Below, piece after piece: positions 12,801 through 25,538 of a DNA stretch of 64,000 bases (position 1 is the first letter of the stretch; every line of letters begins with the position of its first letter). The stretch covers positions 62,001 to 126,000 of the forward strand of contig JBBELK010001561.1 of NCBI GenBank assembly GCA_037783545.1, read 5' to 3'. Position numbers and translations under genes: made by a program. Below the pieces are notes generated by a model, which was not told where the DNA came from, did no database searches, and saw nothing but the letters and a program-made list of their open reading frames with translations. The DNA is from Henricia sp. BOLD:AAB3569 (Eukaryota > Echinodermata > Asteroidea > Spinulosida > Echinasteridae).

Positions 12801-15800
12801 CTATATTGCGCACTTGTCCTAAAACATTGACAGACTTTCGCCGGGAAATGGCAGAGAAATTTCAGAGTTTAGAAAAAAAAGGGGTTGGCGCTTCCTGGAT
12901 GCTCCCGCAACCTGTGGCTGTCTGTACACACCTCTTTGGTGTACTCCTGACTCGTGCGCATGCTCAGTCCTTCGGACTGTCGTTGACACGGCCCAGTTTG
13001 GGACGGGATGTTGGTCAAAGTGTGGTCCAAACGTCGGCAAATTTGGAGGTCGAAAATTTTTCCGACGAACTTCACATTTTGCATGCTCCAAACACTCTAT
13101 ATTGCGCACTTGTCCTAAAAAATTGACAGACTTTCGCCGGGAAATGGCAGAGAAATTTCAGAGTTTAGGAAAACAAAGGGGTTGGGGCTTCCTGGATGCT
13201 CCCGCAACCTGTGGCTGTCTGTACACACCTCTTTGGTGTACTCCTGACTCGTGCGCATGCTCAGTCCTTCGGACTGTCGTTGACACGGCCCAGTTTGGGA
13301 CGGGATTTTGGTCAAAGTGTGGTCCAAACGTCGGCAAATTTGGAGGTCGAAACATTTTCCGACGAACTTCAAATTGTGCATGCTCCAAACACTCTATATT
13401 GCGCACTTGTCCTAACAAATTGACAGACTTTCGCCAGGAAATGGCAGAGAAATTTCAGAGTTTAGGAAAAAAATGGGTTTGGGCTTCCTGGATGCTCCCG
13501 CAACCTGTGGCTGTCTGTACACACCTCTTTGGTGTACTCCTGACTCGTGCGCATGCTCAGTCCTTCGGACTGTCGTTGACACGGCCCAGTTTGGGACGGG
13601 ATTTTTGTCAAAGTGTGGTCCAAACGTCGGCAAATTTGGAGGTCAAAAAATTTTTCGACGAACTTCAAATTTTGCATGCTCCAAACACTCTATATTGCGC
13701 ATTTGTCCTAAAAAATTGACAGACCTTCGCCAGGAAATGGCAGAGAAATTTCAGAGTTTAGGAAAAAAGGGGTTGGGGCTTCCTGGATGCTCCCGCAACC
13801 TGTGGCTGTCTGTACACACCTCTTTGGTGTACTCCTGACTCGTGCGCATGCTCAGTCCTTCGGACTGTCGTTGACACGGCCCAGTTTGGGACGGGATTTT
13901 GGTCAAAGTGTGGTCCAAACGTCGGCAAATTTGGAGGTCGAAAAATGTTCCGACGAACTTCAAATTTTGCATGCTCCAAAGACTCTATATTGCGCACTTG
14001 TCCTAAAAAATTGACAGACTTTCGCCGGGAAATGGCAGAGAAATTTCAGAGTTTACAAAAAAAAGGGGTTGGCGCTTCCTGGATGCTCCCGCAACCTGTG
14101 GCTGTCTGTACACACCTCTTTGGTGTACTCCTGACTCGTGCGCATGCTCAGTCCTTCGGACTGTCGTTGACACGGCCCAGTTTTGGACGGCATTTTGGTC
14201 AAAGTGTGGTCCAAACGTCGGCAAATTTGGAGGTCGAAAAATGTTCCGACGAACTTCAAATTTTGCATGCTCCAAACACTCTATATTGCGCACTTGTCCT
14301 ACAAAATTGACAGACTTTCGCCGGGAAATGGCAGAGAAATTTCAGAGTTTAGAAAAAAAGGGGTTGGCGCTTCCTGGATGCTCCCGCAACCTGTGGCTGT
14401 CTGTACACACCTCTTTGGTGTACTCCTGACTCGTGCGCATGCTCAGTCCTTCGGACTGTCGTTGACACGGCCCAGTTTGGGACGGGATTTTGGTCAAAGT
14501 GCGGTCCAAACGTCGGCAAATTTGGAGGTCGAAAAATGATCCGACGAACTTCAAATTTTGCATGCTCCAAAGACTCTATATTGCGCACTTGTCCTAAAAA
14601 ATTGACAGACTTTCGCCGGGAAATGGCAGAGAAATTCCAGAGTTTAGAAAAAAGGGGTTGGCGCTTCCTGGATGCTCCCGCAACCTGTGGCTGTCTGTAC
14701 ACACCTCTTTGGTGTACTCCTGACTCGTGCGCATACTCAGTCCTTCGGACTGTCGTTGACACGGCCCAGTTTGGGACGGGATTTTGGTCAAAGTGTGGTC
14801 CAAACGTCGGCAAATTTGGAGGTCGAAAAATGTTCCGACGAACTTCAAATTTTGCATGCTCCAAAGACTCTATATTGCGCACTTGTCCTAAAAAATTGAC
14901 AGACTTTCGCCGGGAAATGGCAGAGAAATTTCAGAGTTTAGAAACAAAAGGGGTTGGCGCTTCCTGGATGCTCCCGCAACCTGTGGCTGTCTGTACACAC
15001 CTCTTTGGTGTACTCCTGACTCGTGCGCATGCTCAGTCCTTCGGACTGTCGTTGACACGGCCCAGTTTGGGACGGGATTTTGGTCAAAGTGTGGTCCAAA
15101 CGTCGGCAAATTTGGAGGTCGAAAAATGTTCCGACGAACTTCAAATTTTGCATGCTCCAAAGACTCTATATTGCGCACTTGTCCTAAAAAATTGACAGAC
15201 TTTCGCCGGGAAATGGCAGAGAAATTTCAGAGTTTAGAAAAAAAAAGGGGTTGGCGCTTCCTGGATGCTCCCGCAACCTGTGGCTGTCTGTACACACCTC
15301 TTTGGTGTACTTCTGACTCGTGCGCATGCTCAGTCCTTCGGACTGTCGTTGACACGGCCCAGTTTGGGACGGGATTTTGGTCAAAGTGTGGTCCAAACGT
15401 CGGCAAATTTGGAGGTCGAAAAATGTTCCGACGAACTTCAAATTTTGCATGCTCCAAAGACTCTATATTGCGCACTTGTCCTAAAAAATTGACAGACTTT
15501 CGCCGGGAAATGGCAGAGAAATTTCAGAGTTTAGAAAAAAAAGGGGTTGGCGCTTCCTGGATGCTCCCGCAACCTGTGGCTGTCTGTACACACCTCTTTG
15601 GTGTACTCCTGACTCGTGCGCATGCTCAGTCCTTCGGACTGTCGTTGACACGGCCCAGTTTGGGACGGGATTTTGGTCAAAGTGTGGTCCAAACGTCGGC
15701 AAATTTGGAGGTCGAAAAATGTTCCGACGAACTTCAAATTTTGCATGCTCCAAAGACTCTATATTGCGCACTTGTCCTAAAACATTGACAGACTTTCGCC

Positions 15801-16090
15801 GGGAAATGGCAGAGAAATTTCAGAGTTTAGAAAAAAAAGGGGTTGGCGCTTCCTGGATGCTCCCGCAACCTGTGGCTGTCTGTACACACCTCTTTGGTGT
15901 ACTCCTGACTCGTGCGCATGCTCAGTCCTTCGGACTGTCGTTGACACGGCCCAGTTTGGGACGGGATGTTGGTCAAAGTGTGGTCCAAACGTCGGCAAAT
16001 TTGGAGGTCGAAAAATGTTCCGACGAACTTCAAATTTTGCATGCTCCAAAGACTCTATATTGCGCACATGTCCTAAAAAATTGACAGACT
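5400..16090 (+). repeat. Mosaic higher-order repeat region (copies near 6.0, 8.66, 10.14 and 13.10 kb)
   Basis: A distinctive monomer with TTTAGGAAAACAAAGGGG and GGTCGAAACATTTTCC starts near 6.0, 8.66, 10.14 and 13.10 kb, at intervals of 2662, 1480 and 2959 bp (9, 5 and 10 monomers). The markers that follow (TTTACAAAAAAAAGG, GTTTTGGACGGCATTTTGG, GTGCGGTCC, GCGCATACTCAG) are repeated at a 4142-bp shift and then at about 2958 bp. The 8.66 kb copy leaves the pattern after about 500 bp. The later copies contain one extra monomer (GAAACAAAAGG, near 11,987 and 14,943) missing from the first. Edges are approximate. Confidence 0.8.
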
Positions 16091-16699
16091 TTCGCCGGGA
16101 AATGGCAGAGAAATTTCAGAGTTTAGAAAAAAAAGGGGTTGGCGCTTCCTGCATGCTCCCGCAACCTGTGGCTGTCTGTACACACCTCTTTGGTGTACTC
16201 CTGACTCGTGCGCATGCTCAGTCCTTCGGACTGTCGTTGACACGGCCCAGTTTGGGACGGGATTTTGGTCAAAGTGTGGTCCAAACGTCGGCAAATTTGG
16301 AGGTCGAAAAATGTTCCGACGAACTTCAAATTTTGCATGCTCCAAAGACTCTATATTGCGCACTTGTCCTAAAAAATTGACAGACTTTCGCCGGGAAATG
16401 GCAGAGAAATTTCAGAGTTTAGAAAAAAAAGGGGTTGGCGCTTCCTGGATGCTCCCGCAACCTGTGGCTGTCTGTACACACCTCTTTGGTGTACTCCTGA
16501 CTCGTGCGCATGCTCAGTCCTTCGGACTGTCGTTGACACGGCCCAGTTTGGGACGGGATTTTGGTCAAAGTGTGGTCCAAACGTCGGCAAATTTGGAGGT
16601 CGAAAAATGTTCCGACGAGCTTCAAATTTTGCATGCTCCAAAGACTCTATATTGCGCACTTGTCCTAAAAAATTGACAGACTTTCGCCGGGAAATGGCA

Positions 16700-17270
16700 G
16701 AGAAATTTCAGAGTTTAGAAAAAAAGGGGAAATGGCTTCCTGGATGCTCCCGCAACCTGTGGCTGTCTGTACACACCTCTTTGGTGTACTTCTGACTCGT
16801 GCGCATGCTCAGTCCTTCGGACTGTCGTTGACACGGCCCAGTTTGGGACGGGATTTTGGTCAAAGTGTGGTCCAAACGTCGGCAAATTTGGAGGTCGAAA
16901 AATTTTCCGACGAACTTCAAATTTTGCATGCTCCAAACACTCTATATTGCGCACTTGTCCTGAAAAATTGACAGACTTTCGCCGGGAAATGGCAGAGAAA
17001 TTTCAGAGTTTAGAAAAAAAGGGGAAATGGCTTCCTGGATGCTCCCGCAACCTGTGACTGTCTGTACACACCTCTTTGGTGTACTTCTGACTCGTGCGCA
17101 TGCTCAGTCCTTCGGACTGTCGTTGACACGGCCCAGTTTGGGACGGGATTTTGGTCAAAGTGTGGTCCAAACGTCGGCAAATTTGGAGGTCGAAAAATTT
17201 TCCGACGAACTTCAAATTTTGCATGCTCCAAACACTCTATATTGCGCACTTGTCCTGAAAAATTGACAGA
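16700..17270 (+). repeat. Pair of hybrid monomers with GGGGAAATGG variant
   Basis: Two adjacent monomers carry AAGGGGAAATGGCTTCC in place of AAGGGGTTGG(C/G)GCTTCC, near 16,726 and 17,021, together with TGTACTTCTGAC. They mix B-like upstream with A-like downstream markers and sit exactly at a B-to-A transition. I did not see this variant elsewhere in the window. Confidence 0.75.
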
Positions 17271-18410
17271 CTTTCGCCAGGAAATGGCAGAGAAATTTCA
17301 GAGTTTAGGAAAAAAAGGGGTTGGGGCTTCCTGGATGCTCCCGCAACCTGTGGCTGTATGTACACACCTCTTTGGTGTACTCCTGACTCGTGCGCATGCT
17401 CAGTCCTTCGGACTGTCGTTGACACGGCCCAGTTTGGGACGGGATTTTGGTCAAAGTGTGGTCCAAACGTCGGCAAATTTGGAGGTCGAAAAATTTTCCG
17501 ACGAACTTCAAATTTTGCATGCTCCAAACACTCTATATTGCGCACTTGTCCTGAAAAATTGACAGACTTTCGCCAGGAAATGGCAGAGAAATTTCAGAGT
17601 TTAGGAAAAAAAAGGGGTTGGGGCTTCCTGGATGCTCCCGCAACCTGTGGCTGTCTGTACACACCTCTTTGGTGTACTACTGACTCGTGCGCATGCTCAG
17701 TCCTTCGGACTGTCGTTGACACGGCCCAGTTTGGGACGGGATTTTGGTCAAAGTGTGGTCCAAACGTCGGCAAATTTGGAGGTCGAAAAATGTTCCGACG
17801 AACTTCAAATTTTGCATGCTCCAAACACTCTATATTGCGCACTTGTCCTAAAAAATTGACAGACTTTCGCCAGGAAATGGCAGAGAAATTTCAGAGTTTA
17901 GGAAAAAAAGGGGTTGGGGCTTCCTGGATGCTCCCGCAACCTGTGGCTGTCTGTACACACCTCTTTGGTGTACTCCTGACTCGTGCGCATGCTCAGTCCT
18001 TCGGACTGTCGTTGACACGGCCCAGTTTGGGACGGGATTTTGGTCAAAGTGTGGTCCAAACGTCGGCAAATTTGGAGGTCGAAAAATTTTCCGACGAACT
18101 TCAAATTTTGCATGCTCCAAACACTCTATATTGCGCACTTGTCCTAAAAAATTGACAGACTTTCGCCGGGAAATGGCAGAGAAATTTCAGAGTTTAGGAA
18201 AAAAAGGGGTTGGGGCTTCCTGGATGCTCCCGCAACCTGTGGCTGTCTGTACACACCTCTTTGGTGTACTCCTGACTCGTGCGCATGCTCAGTCCTTCGG
18301 ACTGTCGTTGACACGGCCCAGTTTGGGACGGGATTTTGGTCAAAGTGTGGTCCAAACGTCGGCAAATTTGGAGGTCGAAAAATGTTCCGACGAACTTCAA
18401 ATTTTGCATG
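17242..18410 (+). repeat. Subfamily A island matching 4.2-5.4 kb
   Basis: A run of about four monomers matches 4,225-5,390 at a shift of 13,017 bp (44 monomers). Shared rare markers include GGCTGTATGTACACACC (near 4,338 and 17,355) and an extra A in the next A-tract. Differences seen include TACTACTGAC near 17,678 against TACTCCTGAC, and AAAGACT against AAACACT near the right edge. The island is embedded between B blocks. Confidence 0.8.
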
Positions 18411-21400
18411 CTCCAAAGACTCTATATTGCGCACTTGTCCTAAAAAAATTTACAGACTTTCGCCGGGAAATGGCAGAGAAATTTCAGAGTTTAGAAAAAA
18501 AAGGGGTTGGCGCTTCCTGGATGCTCCCGCAACCTGTGGCTGTCTGTACACACCTCTTTGGTGTACTCCTGACTCGTGCGCATGCTCAGTCCTTCGGACT
18601 GTCGTTGACACGGCCCAGTTTGGGACGGGATTTTGGTCAAAGTGTGGTCCAAACGTCGGCAAATTTGGAGGTCGAAAAATGTTCCGAGGAACTTCAAATT
18701 TTGCATGCTCCAAAGACTCTATATTGCGCACTTGTCCTAAAAAATTGACAGACTTTCGCCGGGAAATGGCAGAGAAATTTCAGAGTTTAGAAAAAAAAGG
18801 GGTTGGCGCTTCCTGGATGCTCCCGCAACCTGTGGCTGTCTGTACACACCTCTTTGGTGTACTCCTGACTCGTGCGCATGCTCAGTCCTTCGGACTGTCG
18901 TTGACACGGCCCAGTTTGGGACGGGATTTTGGTCAAAGTGTGGTCCAAACGTCGGCAAATTTGGAGGTCGAAAAATGTTCCGACGAACTTCAAATTTTGC
19001 ATGCTCCAAAGGACTCTATATTGCGCACTTGTCCTAAAAAATTGACAGACTTTCGCCGGGAAATGGCAGAGAAATTTCAGAGTTTAGAAAAAAAAAGGGG
19101 TTGGCGCTTCCTGGATGCTCCCGCAACCTGTGGCTGTCTGTACACACCTCTTTGGTGTACTCCTGACTCGTGCGCATGCTCAGTCCTTCGGACTGTCGTT
19201 GACACGGCCCAGTTTGGGACGGGATTTTGGTCAAAGTGTGGTCCAAACGTCGGCAAATTTGGAGGTCGAAAAATGTTCCGACGAACTTCAAATTTTGCAT
19301 GCTCCAAAGACTCTATATTGCGCACTTGTCCTAAAAAATTGACAGACTTTCGCCGGGAAATGGCAGAGAAATTTCAGAGTTTAGAAAAAAAAGTGGTTGG
19401 CGCTTCCTGGATGCTCCCGCAACCTGTGGCTGTCTGTACACACCTCTTTGGTGTACTCCTGACTCGTGCGCATGCTCAGTCCTTCGGACTGTCGTTGACA
19501 CGGCCCAGTTTGGGACGGGATTTTGGTCAAAGTGTGGTCCAAACGTCGGCAAATTTGGAGGTCGAAAAATGTTCCGACGAACTTCAAATTTTGCATGCTC
19601 CAAAGACTCTATATTGCGCACTTGTCCTAAAAAAATTTACAGACTTTCGCCGGGAAATGGCAGAGAAATTTCAGAGTTTAGAAAAAAAAGGGGTTGGCGC
19701 TTCCTGGATGCTCCCGCAACCTGTGGCTGTCTGTACACACCTCTTTGGTGTACTCCTGACTCGTGCGCATGCTCAGTCCTTCGGACTGTCGTTGACACGG
19801 CCCAGTTTGGGACGGGATTTTGGTCAAAGTGTGGTCCAAACGTCGGCAAATTTGGAGGTCGAAAAATGTTCCGAGGAACTTCAAATTTTGCATGCTCCAA
19901 AGACTCTATATTGCGCACTTGTCCTAAAAAATTGACAGACTTTCGCCGGGAAATGGCAGAGAAATTTCAGAGTTTAGAAAAAAAAGGGGTTGGCGCTTCC
20001 TGGATGCTCCCGCAACCTGTGGCTGTCTGTACACACCTCTTTGGTGTACTCCTGACTCGTGCGCATGCTCAGTCTTTCGGACTGTCGTTGACACGGCCCA
20101 GTTTGGGACGGGATTTTGGTCAAAGTGTGGTCCAAACGTCGGCAAATTTGGAGGTCGAAAAATGTTCCGACGAACTTCAAATTTTGCATGCTCCAAAGGA
20201 CTCTATATTGCGCACTTGTCCTAAAAAATTGACAGACTTTCGCCGGGAAATGGCAGAGAAATTTCAGAGTTTAGAAAAAAAAGGGGTTGGCGCTTCCTGG
20301 ATGCTCCCGCAACCTGTGGCTGTCTGTACACACCTCTTTGGTGTACTCCTGACTCGTGCGCATGCTCAGTCCTTCGGACTGTCGTTGACACGGCCCAGTT
20401 TGGGACGGGATTTTGGTCAAAGTGTGGTCCAAACGTCGGCAAATTTGGAGGTCGAAAAATGTTCCGACGAACTTCAAATTTTGCATGCTCCAAAGACTCT
20501 ATATTGCGCACTTGTCCTAAAAAATTGACAGACTTTCGCCGGGAAATGGCAGAGAAATTTCAGAGTTTAGACAAAAAAGGGGTTGGCGCTTCCTGGATGC
20601 TCCCGCAACCTGTGGCTGTCTGTACACACCTCTTTGGTGTACTCCTGACTCGTGCGCATGCTCAGTCCTTCGGACTGTGGTTGACACGGCCCAGTTTGGG
20701 ACGGGATTTTGGTCAAAGTGTGGTCCAAACGTCGGCAAATTTGGAGGTCGAAAAATGTTCCGACGAACTTCAAATTTTGCATGCTCCAAAGACTCTATAT
20801 TGCGCACTTGTCCTAAAAAATTGACAGACTTTCGCCGGGAAATGGCAGAGAAATTTCAGAGTTTAGAAAAAAAAGGGGTTGGCGCTTCCTGGATGCTCCC
20901 GCAACCTGTGGCTGTCTGTACACACCTCTTTGGTGTACTCCTGACTCGTGCGCATGCTCAGTCCTTCGGACTGTCGTTGACACGGCCCAGTTTGGGACGG
21001 GATTTTGGTCAAAGTGTGGTCCAAACGTCGGCAAATTTGGAGGTCGAAAAATGTTCCGACGAACTTCAAATTTTGCATGCTCCAAAGACTCTATATTGCG
21101 CACTTGTCCTAAAAAAATTTACAGACTTTCGCCGGGAAATGGCAGAGAAATTTCAGAGTTTAGAAAAAAAAGGGGTTGGCGCTTCCTGGATGCTCCCGCA
21201 ACCTGTGGCTGTCTGTACACACCTCTTTGGTGTACTCCTGACTCGTGCGCATGCTCAGTCCTTCGGACTGTCGTTGACACGGCCCAGTTTGGGACGGGAT
21301 TTTGGTCAAAGTGTGGTCCAAACGTCGGCAAATTTGGAGGTCGAAAAATGTTCCGAGGAACTTCAAATTTTGCATGCTCCAAAGACTCTATATTGCGCAC

Positions 21401-24360
21401 TTGTCCTAAAAAATTGACAGACTTTCGCCGGGAAATGGCAGAGAAATTTCAGAGTTTAGAAAAAAAAGGGGTTGGCGCTTCCTGGATGCTCCCGCAACCT
21501 GTGGCTGTCTGTACACACCTCTTTGGTGTACTCCTGACTCGTGCGCATGCTCAGTCCTTCGGACTGTCGTTGACACGGCCCAGTTTGGGACGGGATTTTG
21601 GTCAAAGTGTGGTCCAAACATCGGCAAATTTGGAGGTCGAAAAATTTTCCGACGAACTTCAAATTTTGCATGCTCCAAAGACTCTATATTGCGCACTTGT
21701 CCTAAAAAATTGACAGACTTTCGCCGGGAAATGGCAGAGAAATTTCAGAGTTTAGAAAAAAAAGGGGTTGGCGCTTCCTGGATGCTCCCGCAACCTGTGG
21801 CTGTCTGTACACACCTCTTTGGTGTACTCCTGACTCGTGCGCATGCTCAGTCCTTCGGACTGTCGTTGACACGGCCCAGTTTGGGACGGGATTTTGGTCA
21901 AAGTGTGGTCCAAACGTCGGCAAATTTGGAGGTCGAAAAATGTTCCGACGAACTTCAAATTTTGCATGATCCAAAGACTCTATATTGCGCACTTGTCCTA
22001 AAAAAATTGACAGACTTTCGCCGGGAAATGGCAGAGAAATTTCAGAGTTTAGACAAAAAAGGGGTTGGCGCTTCCTGGATGCTCCCGCAACCTGTGGCTG
22101 TCTGTACACACCTCTTTGGTGTACTCCTGACTCGTGCGCATGCTCAGTCCTTCGGACTGTGGTTGACACGGCCCAGTTTGGGACGGGATTTTGGTCAAAG
22201 TGTGGTCCAAACGTCGGCAAATTTGGAGGTCGAAAAATGTTCCGACGAACTTCAAATTTTGCATGCTCCAAAGACTCTATATTGCGCACTTGTCCTAAAA
22301 AATTGACAGACTTTCGCCGGGAAATGGCAGAGAAATTTCAGAGTTTAGAAAAAAAAGGGGTTGGCGCTTCCTGGATGCTCCCGCAACCTGTGGCTGTCTG
22401 TACACACCTCTTTGGTGTACTCCTGACTCGTGCGCATGCTCAGTCCTTCGGACTGTCGTTGACACGGCCCAGTTTGGGACGGGATTTTGGTCAAAGTGTG
22501 GTCCAAACGTCGGCAAATTTGGAGGTCGAAAAATGTTCCGACGAACTTCAAATTTTGCATGCTCCAAAGACTCTATATTGCGCACTTGTCCTAAAAAAAT
22601 TTACAGACTTTCGCCGGGAAATGGCAGAGAAATTTCAGAGTTTAGAAAAAAAAGGGGTTGGCGCTTCCTGGATGCTCCCGCAACCTGTGGCTGTCTGTAC
22701 ACACCTCTTTGGTGTACTCCTGACTCGTGCGCATGCTCAGTCCTTCGGACTGTCGTTGACACGGCCCAGTTTGGGACGGGATTTTGGTCAAAGTGTGGTC
22801 CAAACGTCGGCAAATTTGGAGGTCGAAAAATGTTCCGAGGAACTTCAAATTTTGCATGCTCCAAAGACTCTATATTGCGCACTTGTCCTAAAAAATTGAC
22901 AGACTTTCGCCGGGAAATGGCAGAGAAATTTCAGAGTTTAGAAAAAAAAGGGGTTGGCGCTTCCTGGATGCTCCCGCAACCTGTGGCTGTCTGTACACAC
23001 CTCTTTGGTGTACTCCTGACTCGTGCGCATGCTCAGTCCTTCGGACTGTCGTTGACACGGCCCAGTTTGGGACGGGATTTTGGTCAAAGTGTGGTCCAAA
23101 CGTCGGCAAATTTGGAGGTCGAAAAATGTTCCGACGAACTTCAAATTTTGCATGCTCCAAAGGACTCTATATTGCGCACTTGTCCTAAAAAATTGACAGA
23201 CTTTCGCCGGGAAATGGCAGAGAAATTTCAGAGTTTAGAAAAAAAAAGGGGTTGGCGCTTCCTGGATGCTCCCGCAACCTGTGGCTGTCTGTACACACCT
23301 CTTTGGTGTACTCCTGACTCGTGCGCATGCTCAGTCCTTCGGACTGTCGTTGACACGGCCCAGTTTGGGACGGGATTTTGGTCAAAGTGTGGTCCAAACG
23401 TCGGCAAATTTGGAGGTCGAAAAATGTTCCGACGAACTTCAAATTTTGCATGCTCCAAAGACTCTATATTGCGCACTTGTCCTAAAAAATTGACAGACTT
23501 TCGCCGGGAAATGGCAGAGAAATTTCAGAGTTTAGAAAAAAAAGTGGTTGGCGCTTCCTGGATGCTCCCGCAACCTGTGGCTGTCTGTACACACCTCTTT
23601 GGTGTACTCCTGACTCGTGCGCATGCTCAGTCCTTCGGACTGTCGTTGACACGGCCCAGTTTGGGACGGGATTTTGGTCAAAGTGTGGTCCAAACGTCGG
23701 CAAATTTGGAGGTCGAAAAATGTTCCGACGAACTTCAAATTTTGCATGCTCCAAAGGACTCTATATTGCGCACTTGTCCTAAAAAATTGACAGACTTTCG
23801 CCGGGAAATGGCAGAGAAATTTCAGAGTTTAGAAGAAAAAAAGGGGTTGGCGCTTCCTGGATGCTCCCGCAACCTGTGGCTGTCTGTACACACCTCTTTG
23901 GTGTACTCCTGACTCGTGCGCATGCTCAGTCCTTCGGACTGTCGTTGACACGGCCCAGTTTGGGACGGGATTTTGGTCAAAGTGTGGTCCAAACGTCGGC
24001 AAATTTGGAGGTCGAAAAATGTTCCGACGAACTTCAAATTTTGCATGCTCCAAAGACTCTATATTGCGCACTTGTCCTAAAAAATAGACAGACTTTCGCC
24101 GGGAAATGGCAGAGAAATTTCAGAGTTTAGAAAAAAAAAGGGGTTGGCGCTTCCTGGATGCTCCTGCAACCTGTGGCTGTCTGTACACACCTCTTTGGTG
24201 TACTCCTGACTCGTGCGCATGCTCAGTCCTTCGGACTGTCGTTGACACGGCCCAGTTTGGGACGGGATTTTGGTCAAAGTGTGGTCCAAACGTCGGCAAA
24301 TTTGGAGGTCGAAACATGTAAAGACGAACTTCAAATTTTGCATGCTCCAAAGACTCTATA
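18382..24360 (+). repeat. Higher-order repeat block marked by GTTCCGAGGAAC
   Basis: The marker GTTCCGAGGAAC recurs near 18,684, 19,872, 21,354 and 22,838. In the same monomer, upstream, AAAAAAATTTACAGAC recurs near 18,447, 19,634, 21,116 and 22,598. Intervals are about 1187, 1482 and 1482 bp (4, 5 and 5 monomers). Several units have an inserted G (CCAAAGGACTC), making them 297 bp. These frame-neutral units account for the long but spurious ORFs here. Confidence 0.8.
24300..24330 (+). repeat. Locally scrambled monomer segment
   Basis: One monomer reads GGTCGAAACATGTAAAGACGAAC where the family has GGTCGAAAAATGTTCCGACGAAC. The clustered changes remove the CCGACG arm of the second inverted repeat. 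This could be a small templated mutation or several point changes. Confidence 0.6.
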
Positions 24361-25271
24361 TTGCGCACTTGTCCTAAAAAATTGACAGACTTTCGCCGGG
24401 AAATGGCAGAGAAATTTCAGAGTTTAGAAAAAAAAGTGGTTGGCGCTTCCTGGATGCTCCCGCAACCTGTGGCTGTCTGTACACACCTCTTTGGTGTACT
24501 CCTGACTCGTGCGCATGCTCAGTCCTTCGGACTGTCGTTGACACGGCCCAGTTTGGGACGGGATTTTGGTCAAAGTGTGGTCCAAACGTCGGCAAATTTG
24601 GAGGTCGAAAAATGTTCCGACGAACTTCAAATTTTGCATGCTCCAAAGGACTCTATATTGCGCACTTGTCCTAAAAAATTGACAGACTTTCGCCGGGAAA
24701 TGGCAGAGAAATTTCAGAGTTTAGAAGAAAAAAGGGGTTGGCGCTTCCTGGATGCTCCCGCAACCTGTGGCTGTCTGTACACACCTCTTTGGTGTACTCC
24801 TGACTCGTGCGCATGCTCAGACCTTCGGACTGTCGTTGACACGGCCCAGTTTGGGACGGGATTTTGGTCAAAGTGTGGTCCAAACGTCGGCAAATTTGGA
24901 GGTCGAAAAATGTTCCGACGAACTTCAAATTTTGCATGCTCCAAAGACTCTATATTGCGCACTTGTCCTAAAAAATAGACAGACTTTCGCCGGAAAATGG
25001 CAGAGAAATTTCAGAGTTTGGAAAAAAAAGGGGTTGGCGCTTCCTGGATGCTCCCGCAACCTGTGGCTGTCTGTACACACCTCTTTGGTGTACTCCTGAC
25101 TCGTGCGCATGCTCAGTCCTTCGGACTGTCGTTGACACGGCCCAGTTTGGGACCGGATTTTGGTCAAAGTGTGGTCCAAACGTCGGCAAATTTGGAGGTC
25201 GAAAAATGTTCCGACGAACTTCAAATTTTGCATGCTCCAAAGACTCTATATTGCGCACTTGTCCTAAAAAA

Positions 25272-25538
25272 TGACAGACTTTCGCCGGGAAATGGCAGAG
25301 AAATTTCAGAGTTTAGAAAAAAAAGGGGTTGGCGCTTCCTGGATGCTCCCGCAACCTGTGGCTGTCTGTAAACACCTCTTTGGTGTACTCCTGACTCGTT
25401 GACACGGCCCAGTTTGGGACGGGATTTTGGTCAAAGTGTGGTCCAAACGTCGGCAAATTTGGAGGTCGAAAAATGTTCCGACGAACTTCAAATTTTGCAT
25501 GCTCCAAAGACTCTATATTGCGCACTTGTCCTAAAAAA
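25272..25538 (+). repeat. Shortened monomer (267 bp) with 28-bp deletion
   Basis: This monomer lacks 28 bp between CTGACTCGT and TGACACGG (junction near 25,399), removing the conserved 15-nt hairpin and the GCGCATGC box. CGT is present at both ends of the lost segment, as in deletion by short homology. One T is also missing at the unit start (AAAAAATGACAG), giving 296-28-1 = 267 bp. Confidence 0.9.

Noticed and set aside
18382..19935. 517-codon plus-strand ORF (similar ones at 34,800 and 37,173)
   Set aside because: It is only satellite monomers read through units of 296 and 297 bp. The same peptide segments appear in different frames in neighbouring units and on the other strand. There is no domain, no promoter context and no frame conservation between monomers.
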